Source: Zizania palustris (taxonomy: Eukaryota; Streptophyta; Magnoliopsida; Poales; Poaceae). Taken from it: a stretch of 64,000 nucleotides of DNA. The stretch covers positions 67,032,330-67,096,329 of the forward strand of contig JAAALK010000079.1 of NCBI GenBank assembly GCA_019279435.1, read 5' to 3'. A program made the translations under genes and the position numbers. How positions within the stretch are numbered: the first letter of the stretch is position 1; each line of letters begins with the position of its first letter. The notes under the pieces are model-generated. The model worked only from the letters and a program-made list of their open reading frames with translations. It was not told where the DNA came from and searched no databases. Below are positions 1 to 9,972 of this stretch, in pieces.

Positions 1-762
1 CTTATCAGCTCACACTGTCACGGCCCTATAACTTCCTAACGTCGCAAAAACTCATTGCCATGGTGTCCATCAGTTGCTGCTCTAACTAATAACCAGTGTT
101 AGTTATGGTCTCACGCTAAATAGCCTTAAGCCTAGGTCGTTGATATAGGAAGTTTATTAGAGAGGTTAATGATACATGGTCAGAAGGAGAAATGTGAATA
201 CAAGAGATGGATTTCACACGAGCTTAGGGTATATCTTCATTGTACTTGATATCCCCTAAAATAATAAGTATGGTCTAAAAAAACATATTCATTGTACTTG
301 CTCCTTATACTTGTTATTTTAGGAAGCTTGTTATTTTCTTTCCACACTTATACATCTAGCAAGATAATCAAACTTGTTATTACGTTCAATATTGAGTTTG
401 TTTAATTGCATTCATTTTCTTTGCATATATATAAATTCATAAAATATAGCTACATTCAAATAGGAAATCATATTTAACCAATACATTACAATGAATAGCA
501 AAATAATAAGTCAAAATTTAAAAAGAAGACTTGCTATTGCTATTAATAGCAAGTCAAAAATAACAAATACGATGAAAATAGTCTTATAGGAACTTGTTTA
601 GAGTTGTTTAGAGCGAGTACAACTATTTTCAAAATATAAATCTTCCCTCCGACGATTTAGATACTTAATAATTATTTTAAAAATCTAAAACTATAAACAC
701 TAAGTAAACATCTAAAATAATCAAGAGAACTTTGTCCTATTCGTACTAGCACATAGTATTAA
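1..762. other. AT-rich intergenic sequence
   Basis: No open frame, RNA gene or clear repeat border is seen here. The sequence is AT-rich with scattered short direct repeats (for example the AATAGCAA-like stretches near 490-560), typical of grass intergenic DNA. Confidence 0.6.
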
Positions 763-1064
763 GCTATTCATAGTGGTGGATTTCATAACACTGTTTTTTA
801 GAAATCCACATCAGCTTTGAAACTGAAGGAAATATCACCTCTTAGTGGAGAGTTTATTTCACTATTTCGTAAACTAACTAGTGTATTATATACAACTAGT
901 TCTCATAAAATATCCTCTCTCTGATTAAACAATTTGGCTCTCAATTGACATTTTATTTTGTTGTCCATTTTGAAAATGGGTTAGCACCATATCATGGTGA
1001 TGACACTACATATTTCTTTTTAATATGATGTGTGATCCCTCGTAAAACCCTATTTTGAATAGCC
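763..1064. mobile_element. MITE, copy 1 of a three-copy family (reverse orientation)
   Basis: The ends are inverted: GCTATTCATAGTGG on the left and TTTTGAATAGCC on the right, flanked by TAA and TTA. The body matches, in reverse complement, the elements at about 26084 and 42811. Shared blocks are an 'ATGGTGCTAACCC' segment (here reversed as GGGTTAGCACCAT) and a 'TAGTGAAAT' segment. It has no coding capacity. The length (~300 bp) and A/T-rich flanks suggest a Tourist-type MITE; the superfamily is inferred. Confidence 0.6.
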
Positions 1065-1394
1065 TTACGATACCCGGGCCTGAATGGGCCTGCGGTTCAC
1101 GGCCCACGAAACAACCAACACGTCTCAAGCCCAACTGCTTAGCTCGGCGGCGACGGCGGTGTCACCGCCGGTGATACGAGTGTGCATGAGGCGCCGCGCG
1201 CGCGCAGTTGGGTGAGTGGTGAAGTGAACACGTGTGTACGTATCATAATCCGCTCTCCCTATTGGCCGGCGTCAAATCCCCTTATCCACTTCTCCACCCA
1301 TTACCTCAGTCCTCACCCCGATCTCCATATCTCCTCCTCCTCGCGCCACCACGCACGCACGCCCGCACGCACACGCACCGCTGCTCCGACAGAC
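1065..1394 (+). promoter_or_regulatory. psaD promoter and 5' leader
   Basis: The stretch directly upstream of PsaD holds a G-box (CACGTG at 1229-1234), an inverted CCAAT box (ATTGG at 1261-1265) and an I-box (CTTATC at 1281-1286, reverse of GATAAG). These elements are common in light-regulated nuclear photosynthesis genes. No convincing TATA box is seen. Pyrimidine-rich sequence follows at 1290-1390, which fits an initiator-type promoter. Function is inferred from motifs only. Confidence 0.5.
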
Positions 1395-2018
1395 ATGGCC
1401 ATGGCCACGCAAGCCTCGGTCGCAACGCGCCACCTCCTAGCCGCCTGCTGGGCGCCTGCCAAGCCTCGCCAGCTCGGCGGATCGCTCGCCATGCCGTCGT
1501 CCTCGCGCGGCCCTGCCGCGCTCAGGGCAGCTGCGGCCGAGGAGCCCGCGGCGGCGGCGACGGAGGCGAAGCCCGAGGCACCCGAGGGCTTCGTGCCGCC
1601 GCAGCTGGACCCCAACACGCCGTCCCCCATCTTCGGCGGCAGCACCGGCGGGCTGCTCCGCAAGGCGCAGGTGGAGGAGTTCTACGTCATCACGTGGACG
1701 TCCCCCAAGGAGCAGGTGTTCGAGATGCCCACCGGCGGCGCCGCCATCATGCGGGAGGGGCCAAACCTCCTCAAGCTGGCGCGCAAGGAGCAGTGCCTCG
1801 CGCTCGGCACCAGGCTCCGCTCCAAGTACAAGATCAAGTACCAGTTCTACCGCGTCTTCCCCAACGGCGAGGTGCAGTACCTCCACCCCAAGGACGGCGT
1901 CTACCCTGAGAAGGTCAACGCCGGCAGGCAGGGCGTCGGCCAGAACTTCCGCAGCATCGGCAAGAACGTCAGCCCCATCGAGGTCAAGTTCACCGGCAAG
2001 AACGTCTTCGACATCTAG
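1395..2018 (+). CDS. psaD: Photosystem I reaction centre subunit II (PsaD), chloroplast precursor
   Basis: This is an intronless 207-residue precursor. Residues 1 to about 45 are an Ala/Ser/Arg-rich chloroplast transit peptide (MAMATQASVATRHLL). The mature protein holds the PsaD signatures TPSPIFGGSTGGLL, EEFYVITWTSPKEQ, FEMPTGGAAIM and the basic RLRSKYKIKYQFYRVFP stretch, and ends IEVKFTGKNVFDI. PsaD sits on the stromal side of photosystem I and forms the ferredoxin docking site with PsaC and PsaE. The frame is open upstream to a GTG at 1182, but the first ATG (1395, context GACATGGCC) starts a good transit peptide and is the chosen start. The coding sequence is very GC-rich, as is usual for intronless grass genes. 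It is complete with no broken motif. Confidence 0.97.
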   Translation: MAMATQASVATRHLLAACWAPAKPRQLGGSLAMPSSSRGPAALRAAAAEEPAAAATEAKPEAPEGFVPPQLDPNTPSPIFGGSTGGLLRKAQVEEFYVITWTSPKEQVFEMPTGGAAIMREGPNLLKLARKEQCLALGTRLRSKYKIKYQFYRVFPNGEVQYLHPKDGVYPEKVNAGRQGVGQNFRSIGKNVSPIEVKFTGKNVFDI

Positions 2019-2248
2019 AATCAAAATCGTCTTCTCATGGATGGATAGCGACGATCGATGGACATGTAATTTTAATCATCTGTCAGGCTTCACTTATATG
2101 TATATGTGATTTTTCGTATATGTTAACGTTGTTAATTTACATGATCGATCGATCTTAATTTGTTCAATTCATACAATTTTCATTTGACAATCTTTAGGTA
2201 TACAACATTTCCTTCATTTCATGAGTCTGATCTGAAAACGAAATAAGG

Positions 2249-3171
2249 GCGTGCCGGGACTAAACTAAATTTTAGTCTCCTCTTTTTTATAGGACTAAAC
2301 TTTAGTTCTTTATTGTTTTGTTTTAAGGAATAAAGACTAAAAATTGAGTGAGAGCCGAGATGTATGTAGTAATTTTAGTCCCTTTTAGTCCTCATGTTTG
2401 GCAATTTAGGGATTAAAATGGACTAAAGTTTAGTCCCTAAACTTTAGCAACCTCAAACCAAACACCCGCTAAAGACGTCTAAGCATGTATGAACAGAGAT
2501 CACCTCACAACGTCACCACAGCATAGTATTCACAATTTCATGTCGTGGGCTAAACTAAAGTTAGGGGGTGTTTGGATGGGGCTAAAATTTTTTAGCGTGT
2601 TTAAATATTATTTGGAGTATTAAATGTAGACTATTTATAAAACTCATTTATAATCGAAGGATTATTCACGAGATGAATGTAATGAGTCTAATTACACCAT
2701 GATTTGACATTGTGATGCAATAGTAAACATTTGCTAATTAAGGATTAATTAGGCTTAAAAAATTCGTCTCGCGATTTAGTCTCCGATTCTGCAATTATTT
2801 TTATAATTAGTTCATGTTTAGTCATTCAAATTAATGTCGAAACATCCGATATGACACGGGTTAAAATTTAGCCCCCGGATCCAAACACCCCTTAAGCTAA
2901 AGTTAATAAAGTCTAAACTTTAAAAATAAATGTACAAAAAACTTATTTACGTCTTTTTTCATCTGTTCTTTCTTTTAGCATCCACATGTTTCAAAGTAAA
3001 TATGACAATTAATACAAGAACACCATTTTTATCACCATTTAGCCTTTTTTAGCACTTCCTGAGGACTAAAGAAAAAAAAAACTAAAATTTAGCCCCATTT
3101 TTAGCCCACCTGTTTGGCCCCAAATACTAAAATGAGTGCTAAACTTTAGCCAATTCTTCCGTACTGGGCAT
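2249..3171. mobile_element. TTTAGTCC-rich MITE-like element(s) surrounding a nested MITE
   Basis: On both sides of the Tourist-like element at 2564 the sequence is filled with inverted ACTAAA/TTTAGT words (GGGACTAAACTAAATTTTAG near 2257, GACTAAAGTTTAGTCCC near 2420, GAGTGCTAAACTTTAGCC near 3135). This is the signature of a common grass MITE group whose arms carry TTTAGTCC. The outer borders are approximate. The left end (TAAGGGCGTGCCGGGAC) and reversed right end (TATGCCCAGTACGG) are only loosely alike. It probably represents one or two old copies split by the later insertion. Confidence 0.4.
2564..2891. mobile_element. Tourist-like MITE with TTA target duplication
   Basis: A 328-bp non-coding element has terminal inverted repeats GGGGGTGTTTGGAT (left) and ATCCAAACACCCC (right). 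It is flanked directly by TTA (2561-2563) and TTA (2892-2894), the 3-bp duplication typical of PIF/Harbinger Tourist MITEs. The internal motifs TTAATTAGGCTTAAAAAATTC and CGTCTCGCGATTTAG recur in this grass family. It lies inside an older TTTAGTCC-rich repeat, so it is the younger insertion. Confidence 0.8.
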
Positions 3172-3886
3172 AATTTATGTTCAATCCAATAAGACTAAAA
3201 CGCTTTCAAAAAATATCATAGACCTCTGCACTGAACCCATAGATTTGATTTTTTAGTTGTATAAAAATTATATTGGATCATAATTAACGCTGTACGAAAA
3301 TTATCCGAGACATGAACCTTTATAAAAACTAAACTAATTAATGTGATAATACCCTAAATTTTTTTGAAAATGTCATGTTACAAAATCTAGATATTTTTAC
3401 TGTTTGTTCAGATATGCTCATCTAATTCTAAACTATAATATTATAAGTCGAAAATGATAAATAATAAATCTCGTTTATTATATATTTTAAAAATAAAATA
3501 ATCCATGTTTTGTGGGACTGGTTCGGCTAAATAGAAACAGCCCCTAAAAATACTGTGGTGGCCATGCGCCGGGCCGCGTGCATGCCGGCCGCGGCAGGCG
3601 GCAGCAGCCCGGCGGGCAGACGATGATGCAGGGCTCGATGGACCCGACGACGGCGACGACACCGACGTGCCCCGGGGAACGTGCGCAGAGACGACGACCG
3701 GCGACCACTGCGCCCTGCTCTCACCCTTCCCGATGACCACTGCACACCCATCCATGCCGCCTTTTACCCCGGGCCCCGCCGTCCTGCGGTTCGCCATTGC
3801 CGCCCATCCTTTGCTCTGCGCGCACGGAGACGGAGGAGAGCATCCAAAGCTGCGCGTACGGGAACCGGGCATTATGATGCCGGGTT
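3172..3886. other. Intergenic sequence with a GC-rich island at 3541-3880
   Basis: AT-rich sequence to 3540 is followed by about 340 bp of unusually GC-rich DNA that carries open frames in several phases. None resembles a protein I recognise, and no splice-bounded exon structure is evident. It could be a captured gene fragment, but nothing shows its origin. Confidence 0.4.
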
Positions 3887-4019
3887 GCATCCGGTTTTAC
3901 TTCCGTAATTGACCGGTTTTGGTGCAGTTTTACCTCCTTAATCGACCGGTCTGTATCCGGTTTTACTTCCATATTCGATTGGTTTGTATCCGGTTTTACT
4001 TCTGGATTTGATCGGTATA
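3887..4019. repeat. Four tandem copies of a 33-34 bp unit
   Basis: The unit is about 33 bp, with the conserved core ATCCGGTTTTACTTCC followed by a variable part ending in GAYCGGT/GATTGG. Units start at 3887, 3921, 3954 and 3987. Because 33 is a multiple of three, the array reads on the minus strand as an 11-residue repeat beginning EVKPDT. No surrounding gene structure supports translation. Confidence 0.75.
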
Positions 4020-5181
4020 CACTAAAAATTGATTTTTTTTTAAAAGGCAACCACGGGATGACGCTCTGCTTTATTAGAAAACAGATAAGAAACAACACCA
4101 AATTCTTGGCACAAACAGACACCCCAAATAACAAAAGATGCTACAACCACCCTTCATCGGCACAGTTCCGACCCATATTTATATAGGCAATACGAAGCGA
4201 GACAGAATACATCCCCACAATCCATAGCAGTCCACTCTGAAGCTAAACAAACTACAGAGACAAACAAAAGACACCACCACACATACCACAACCGCAAAGA
4301 TCAAACTACATTCGATTTTTGCTGGAAGTTAAGACTCGAATCTCCTTCGACGTGAATAAGCTACTGAAGACTTGCACGGAGCAAGCTCAAACATTTTGTT
4401 GATTCCTCCTTCAAACGTGCTGACACCAACGAAAGCAAACGGGTGAGAAAAATAGTAAACTTATTAACAATCTGCAGGGGTTGGCACAAATTTTATTTTG
4501 AAACACAAAATCATTCCTTAGTAGATTCGCAAGAAATTTCATAAAGTTATGGAGTTAGAGCATATCTAAGAGAAGCTATAAACACCTCTCTTCTCTAAAT
4601 AAATTAACTCCAAAAGATACTTCAAATGATTTTTAAAAATAAATAATTCCTAAAATTAATCCTTTCATTTCTTACAAGGATGTATACTAAGAGACTTTAA
4701 TTTAAAAACTCTGAAAAGAAACATATTTAAAATAATTTGAATCAGTTAAATAGTCAAATTACAGCTTTGATAAAGATAAGAACACTCATGCGTGTACACG
4801 CGAAGCCAGTAACATTTGGCGGGAACTAAAAAAGAGGCGGGAAACTATTGTCCGTGTGGGGTTGTGAGCACCTACTACATTCATTCGCATCGGCAGGACA
4901 GTCAGATATAAATAACGAAACAATCTTATCTCCTCTCGTAAATTTATTTTTCTGGTCGTGCATTGTCCTTCTCCGCGTGATCTGGTAGTGCTACACACCT
5001 CTTCCGTGAGATTTCTAACCTTAATTCTGGTACGAACTAAAGATATATAAAAACAAATAATTTTATTTTATTTACGTAAAATTAAATTACTAGAAATAAA
5101 ATATTTTAGAACAGAATAAAAACTAAGCTAATTTATTAAGTGAACATCTCGTAGGCGTAGCAGTTGCAATTTTTTTTTAAA
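4020..5181. other. Intergenic sequence, no gene recognised
   Basis: The part from 4040 to 4450 is less AT-rich (CCACGGGATGACGCTCTGC, then CCCATATTTATATAGGC) and could be a degraded retroelement end, but no protein-coding block is recognisable. The remainder (4450-5180) is AT-rich without clear features. Confidence 0.4.
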
Positions 5182-5332
5182 AAAAATTCAAACCTGTATG
5201 TTGATTTCAAAAAATTACAAAACTAATAAGCAGTCTACACTTAAAGTGCCGACTGAAGCTGACGTGGCACCCTGCCGACTACTTTTTAGTTTTGCAAATT
5301 TTTGAAATCAACATACAGATTTGATTTTTTTT
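5182..5332. repeat. Long inverted repeat, hairpin-forming, ~150 bp
   Basis: The left arm (about 5182-5238, containing CTGTATGTTGATTTCAAAAA) is nearly the reverse complement of the right arm (about 5277-5332, containing TTTTTGAAATCAACATACAG). They flank a ~38-bp loop that contains GCCGACTGAAGCTGACGTGG. Transcribed, it would fold into a near-perfect stem of about 50 bp. It lies 220 bp upstream of the DUF642 start codon. It may be a small MITE or a small-RNA hairpin; no coding sequence is present. Confidence 0.75.
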
Positions 5333-5547
5333 AAAAAAATATTATTTTAAAAAAAATTCAAGCAGTTGTGCTTTCCATCACAACTTGGGCGTAATTTGTA
5401 ATAGCGATAGTATCGAGGTTCTCATTGCAGTTACCCACTCCTTTCGGTAACAAAGGAGCCCTACTTCCTTTCTGCTCAGCGACAAGCTAGGCAGAGAGAA
5501 AGCTAAACCGAGCTCGATCCTCTCAGCCTCACTCAGCCTAGCTAGCA

Positions 5548-7230
5548 ATGGAGCTTCCTTGGGGCGTGTTGCTGTTGGTGCTTCTCTCCATGTCCTCCTC
5601 CTCTGCCGATGCTACGCTCGCGGTCAGAGCTCCAGCCCCTGCACCTGCTCATGCTCCTCCTCAAGCACAAGACGCTGAAGGTGTCACTCCTTGCTTCTTT
5701 TCCCATCCCGATCGATCTGTTTCTGTTCCATCTCACATCCTCGCGTTTCTTGTGGCCTCCGTTTTTATTGTTCTTTCATTGATATATTTTTCTCGCTAAT
5801 GCAAATGGTCCAAGAAGAAAGATTCAGTCACAACAGTTTGTTGCTCCATTTTTGTTTTATGCTCATCTGGTGTTCTATGTCAAAATGTTCTTGCCAAACT
5901 CCGAATCTGGAAGCACACTGCCCTTTTTGTGATTTTAGCATCACATCTATTCGCATTTCGTTCTTTATTTGTGTGCATGTGGTTTTGTGGTATTTTGTTA
6001 TTGGATTTCCCCCAAAATAGTGTCACGTTTGGAAGATTTTGGACGAATTCATGTAAAGAAAGGAAGAATCTTGTAGACGTTTGCAAAAAGAAGAGATCTT
6101 TGATATTACTCTTGGTGATCCAGGCCTGCTCATCAATGGCAACTTCGAGACGGCGCCGAGGAATGTGAACAAGACTCTCATCGTCGGCCGCCACTCGCTG
6201 CCGGGGTGGACGCTGAGCGGCCATGTCGAGTACGTGTCCGGCGGACCGCAGCCCGGCGGCATGTTCTTCGCGGTGCCGCACGGCGTGCACGCGCTCCGCC
6301 TAGGCAGCCGCGCGTCCGCGTCGCAGAACGTGTCCGTGCGCCCGGGCGCTCTCTACGCGTTCACCTTCGCTGCCACGCGCACCTGCGCGCAGGACGAGGC
6401 GCTGCGCATCGCTGTCGTTCCGTCGCTGTCCGCGCCGGCCGACATCGCCGTCCGCACGCTCTACAGCGCTGACACCGCCGACACCTGGGCGTGGGGATTC
6501 CGCGCCTCGTCCGCCGTCGCACAGGTCACGTTCTCCAACCCCGGCGTGCAGGAGGACGCCGCGTGCGGTCCGCTGCTCGACGCCGTCGCCATCAAGGAGC
6601 TCCCGACGCCGTACCCGACCAAAGGTAAGAGATCTCTTGCACGAAACTATTCCGTTTCAAAACGGCGCCCTTGATAATGTGATTAACAATGCCGACGTCG
6701 CTGCAGACAACCTGATCAAGAACGACGGTTTCGAGATCGGGCCGCAGGTGTTCAAGAACTCGACTGTGGGCGTCCTCCTCCCGCCGAAGCAGAAGGACAC
6801 GACATCGCCGCTCCCCGGCTGGATCATCGAGTCGCTGAAGGCGGTGCGCTTTATCGACGCGGCCCACTTCTCGGTCCCCGCCGGGCAGTACGCCGTGGAG
6901 CTCGTCGCCGGCCGCGAGAGCGCGATCGCGCAGGTGATACGCACGGTGGCCAATCGCGCCTACAACCTGTCGTTCGTCGTCGGCGACGCCAAGAACGGCT
7001 GCCACGGATCGATGCTCGTGGAGGCCTTCGCCGGCAACGTGACCCAGAAGGTGCCGTTCGATTCCACCGGCAAGGGCGGGTTCAAGCCGGCGAGCTTCAA
7101 GTTCATTGCCGCCGGAGTCCGCACCAGGGTCACCTTCTACAGCTCGTACTACCACACCAAGGTCAGCGACAGCGTCTCGCTGTGCGGCCCCGTGCTGGAT
7201 CAGGTCAAGGTCCAGCCCATGAAGGCGTGA
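5548..7230 (+). CDS. DUF642 cell-wall protein, tandem galactose-binding-like domains
   Basis: There are three exons: 5548-5680, 6124-6624 and 6707-7230, giving 385 residues. The junctions read DAE-G-LLINGNFE and PTK-D-NLIKNDGFE, both in frame with GT/AG borders. Residues 1 to about 22 form a secretion signal (MELPWGVLLLVLLS), followed by an Ala/Pro spacer. The first domain begins LLINGNFETAPRN and contains LPGWTLSGHVEYVSGG. The second begins NLIKNDGFEIGPQVF and contains LPGWIIESLKAVRFIDAAHF. This duplicated layout, with Cys pairs at the domain ends, is typical of DUF642 proteins, plant cell-wall proteins reported to bind pectin or cellulose and to influence pectin methylesterase activity. The length matches the family (about 370-400). 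The protein is complete; a binding partner cannot be told from sequence. Confidence 0.93.
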
Positions 7231-7974
7231 CACTTGAGATTCTGCTCGTTCCTGAAATGTACCACGTATGAGCGGTCTATGAACTCATGGTTAGCTATCG
7301 TTTCTGTAATGGCAAATTTGGCTTGGGACATCTCGTGTGAATCTACGCACGCGGGGGCATGAACTGCCGTGTGATATATAACTCGAATCGACCGTATGGT
7401 GTTGCTTGGATATTCCTGTAATGTCGCAATCGAGTGTTGATGATGTCGGTCTCGATCCGTCCATTTGCGCAGCTGATTTCGCCGGGGTTACCAGGCATAT
7501 CAACTGTCCAACATGTACTGCTGATCTCGTGGCAGCAGCAGCATTCGCCGCGCCGCGCGCGAACATGGAGGTTTTCAGAAGTAATGTAGTCAGATTCACG
7601 TAAGCATCCGAACCTTGATGAGGAAACATGCTCGCCGTTGATGAGGACGAACCTGTCGCCGCCGCCGCCGCACGCAATGGTACTCGTTGGGGAGTACGGG
7701 CTGCCTGAGTTATGCATGCCGTCTCTCTCCAGGGCGCAACGTCCATCGCTAGCGATCGCAAATTCGCAATGCTGTTATTGTATCTGTAATTTTTAAGGTA
7801 GATCTCTTACCTCGCAAAAAAGTAGGAGAAAAAATAATTTCGTCTATTAGATAGAAAAAAATAATATGACATATATTATCTTTAAAAGATAAGACCTTGA
7901 CTATTTTAATCTTACACAACTTCTTAGGATTTAAGATAAAAATATATTTTATTAGGATAAAAAAAGTGTAATTG
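7231..7974. other. DUF642 3' flank and unassigned sequence
   Basis: The first ~90 bp are probably the DUF642 3' UTR. From 7340 to 7760 composition rises toward coding-like values and the minus strand has overlapping open frames, the longest with a Cys-rich GECCCCHEISSTC stretch. No family is recognised and there is no supporting splice pattern. From 7790 to 7970 the sequence is AT-rich. Confidence 0.4.
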
Positions 7975-7975
7975 A

Positions 7976-8045
7976 TGGGCCAAAAAAGATATATTGGGCC
8001 GAGGCCCAGTCCACTTGATCTGCAAAATCCAACCTCAAAACCCTA
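7976..8045 (+). promoter_or_regulatory. Site II / telobox promoter of the RPS2 gene
   Basis: Three site II elements (TGGGCC at 7976 and 7995, and reversed as GGCCCA at 8003) are followed by a telobox (AAACCCTA at 8038-8045), all within 70 bp and ending about 130 bp before the start codon. This pairing is the classic promoter layout of plant ribosomal protein genes, where TCP factors bind site II and Pur-alpha/telobox-binding proteins bind the telobox. A pyrimidine-rich leader (CTCTCTCTATTCTCGCC) follows at 8104, as expected for TOP-like ribosomal transcripts. Confidence 0.8.
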
Positions 8046-8178
8046 GTTGATCTAATCCTCTCCACGGCGGCCGCCTCCATATAAAATCGCTGCTCCCATC
8101 TCGACCTCTCTCTATTCTCGCCGCCGCCGCCACCTCCCCTCCCGCACAAAAGAGCCCTATTCCATCTCCCAGCCGGCT

Positions 8179-9972
8179 ATGGCAGAGCGCGGAGGTGAGC
8201 GCGGCGGGTTCGGCCGTGGATTCGGCCGTGGTGGGCGTGGCGGGCGCGGTGACCGCGGTGGGCGCCGCGGTGGCCGTCGCGGCCCGCGCCAGGAGGAGGA
8301 GAAGTGGGTGCCCGTAACCAAGCTCGGCCGCCTCGTGAAGGAGGGCAGGTTCACCAAGATCGAGGAGATCTACCTCCACTCGCTCCCCGTCAAGGAGCAC
8401 CAGATCGTGGAGACCCTCGTGCCGGGCCTCAAGGACGAGGTCATGAAGATCACACCCGTGCAGAAGCAGACCCGCGCCGGGCAGCGCACCCGGTTCAAGG
8501 CTTTCGTCGTCGTCGGCGACAACAACGGCCACGTTGGCCTCGGGGTCAAGTGCGCTAAGGAGGTTGCCACCGCCATCCGCGGCGCCATTATTCTGGCCAA
8601 GCTCTCCGTCGTCCCGGTCAGGAGGGGCTACTGGGGAAACAAGATTGGGCAGCCGCACACCGTGCCCTGCAAGGTCACTGGGAAGTGTGGTTCTGTCACC
8701 GTGCGCATGGTGCCCGCGCCCAGGGGTTCTGGTATCGTCGCCGCTCGTGTGCCCAAGAAGGTGCTGCAGTTTGCCGGCATTGAGGATGTCTTCACCTCGT
8801 CACGTGGATCCACCAAGACCCTTGGCAACTTCGTTAAGGTATAAATATCACTGATTTCTGACCTCTGCGTAGATTTGAGTTGTATTGACTATTGAGATTT
8901 CTAACTGATAAATGTTAGCTTGTTACTTTTGAAAAAAATAACTGATCGTTTGCAAATCATCAGTTATTTGCAGTATTGAAGATTGAGTTATATCCAATCA
9001 TTCATGATTTTCTGAGAGTTATAGAGTATAAGCAAAAAACAGAGATTTTTATATTGTCCTGCAGGACTCATCTTTCAATTTTAGTTCTAAAGATATCTTT
9101 TTCTATTTTAGATGTTATAGGTACTTATGTTTCTTACTGTTTTGGAGATATATTGAATGTTATATATGGCGTCTATTGTCGCTATTGATTATTATGCTGT
9201 TGATGAGGCCTGCATATACATCAGATTGAAAGCTGTGAATTATATACATTTGAACTATGGATTATAAATCATGAAGTCCCCATATTTGTAGGAAGCAATA
9301 TGCCTTAGCATGTTGTGGATGGTCATTAACATTCCTCGCATAACTATGACTACTGTAATTGCCAAGATAGGCCAGTAACACTCTACCTCACCACTATACA
9401 ATATTGTGGCAATAATAAAACAGAAACTATTTAATAGCCATGTCAATATATATTTTCAATTTGTATGTTCTGCTATCAAGTAGAGCCACTCTTACAAATT
9501 GTTTGTGAAACTGCTTAATTTTGTGTGAGAAACATAGTTACCGGTAATGGTTAAACATAAAATCTCAATTTTTTGCTCATACTCTTAACTGTGATGAGCA
9601 CTTATCAGACTTCAATACTGCAAAGAACTGGTAAATGCTCAAAATCAATTATGTTTTCAAGTAACAAGCCATCATTTGTCCGCTAGAAATCTCTCAAGGC
9701 AACTCAATGCTACGCCAATCCTATTGCTGTTAGTTTCTGTTGATTGACACATTCTTGCTGGTGACAGTTAATTGTGAATTGTTATAACCTGAATGGCGGG
9801 TTGTATGCAGGCTACCTTCGACTGCCTGATGAAGACTTATGGCTTCCTTACCCCTGACTTCTGGAGAGACACCAAGTTCGTCAAGTCGCCGTTCCAGGAA
9901 TACACTGACCTCTTGGCAAAGCCGACCAAAGCTCTTATGCTTGATGCGCCTGTTGAGAACATAGAGGCTTAA
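8179..9972 (+). CDS. RPS2: 40S ribosomal protein S2 (uS5)
   Basis: There are two exons, 8179-8838 and 9811-9972, joined in phase 0 (NFVK | ATFDC), giving 273 residues. The N-terminus is the RGG-rich tail (GFGRGFGRGGRGGRGDRGG) of eukaryotic uS5. The S5 double-stranded-RNA-binding domain follows (KWVPVTKLGRLVKEGRFTKI, then RTRFKAFVVVGDNNGHVGLG), and then the C-terminal S5 fold (PRGSGIVAARVPKKVLQFAG). The second exon carries LMKTYGFLTPDFWRDTKF. uS5 lies near the mRNA entry channel of the small subunit and contributes to decoding fidelity. The start ATG at 8179 is the first in the leader. The 972-bp intron contains no recognised gene. The protein is complete and intact. Confidence 0.97.

Noticed and set aside
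8839..9810. C-box-like words (TGATGAG near 9201 and GTGATGAG near 9590) as intronic snoRNAs in RPS2
   Set aside because: No properly spaced D box or terminal stem was found, so box C/D snoRNA genes are not supported.
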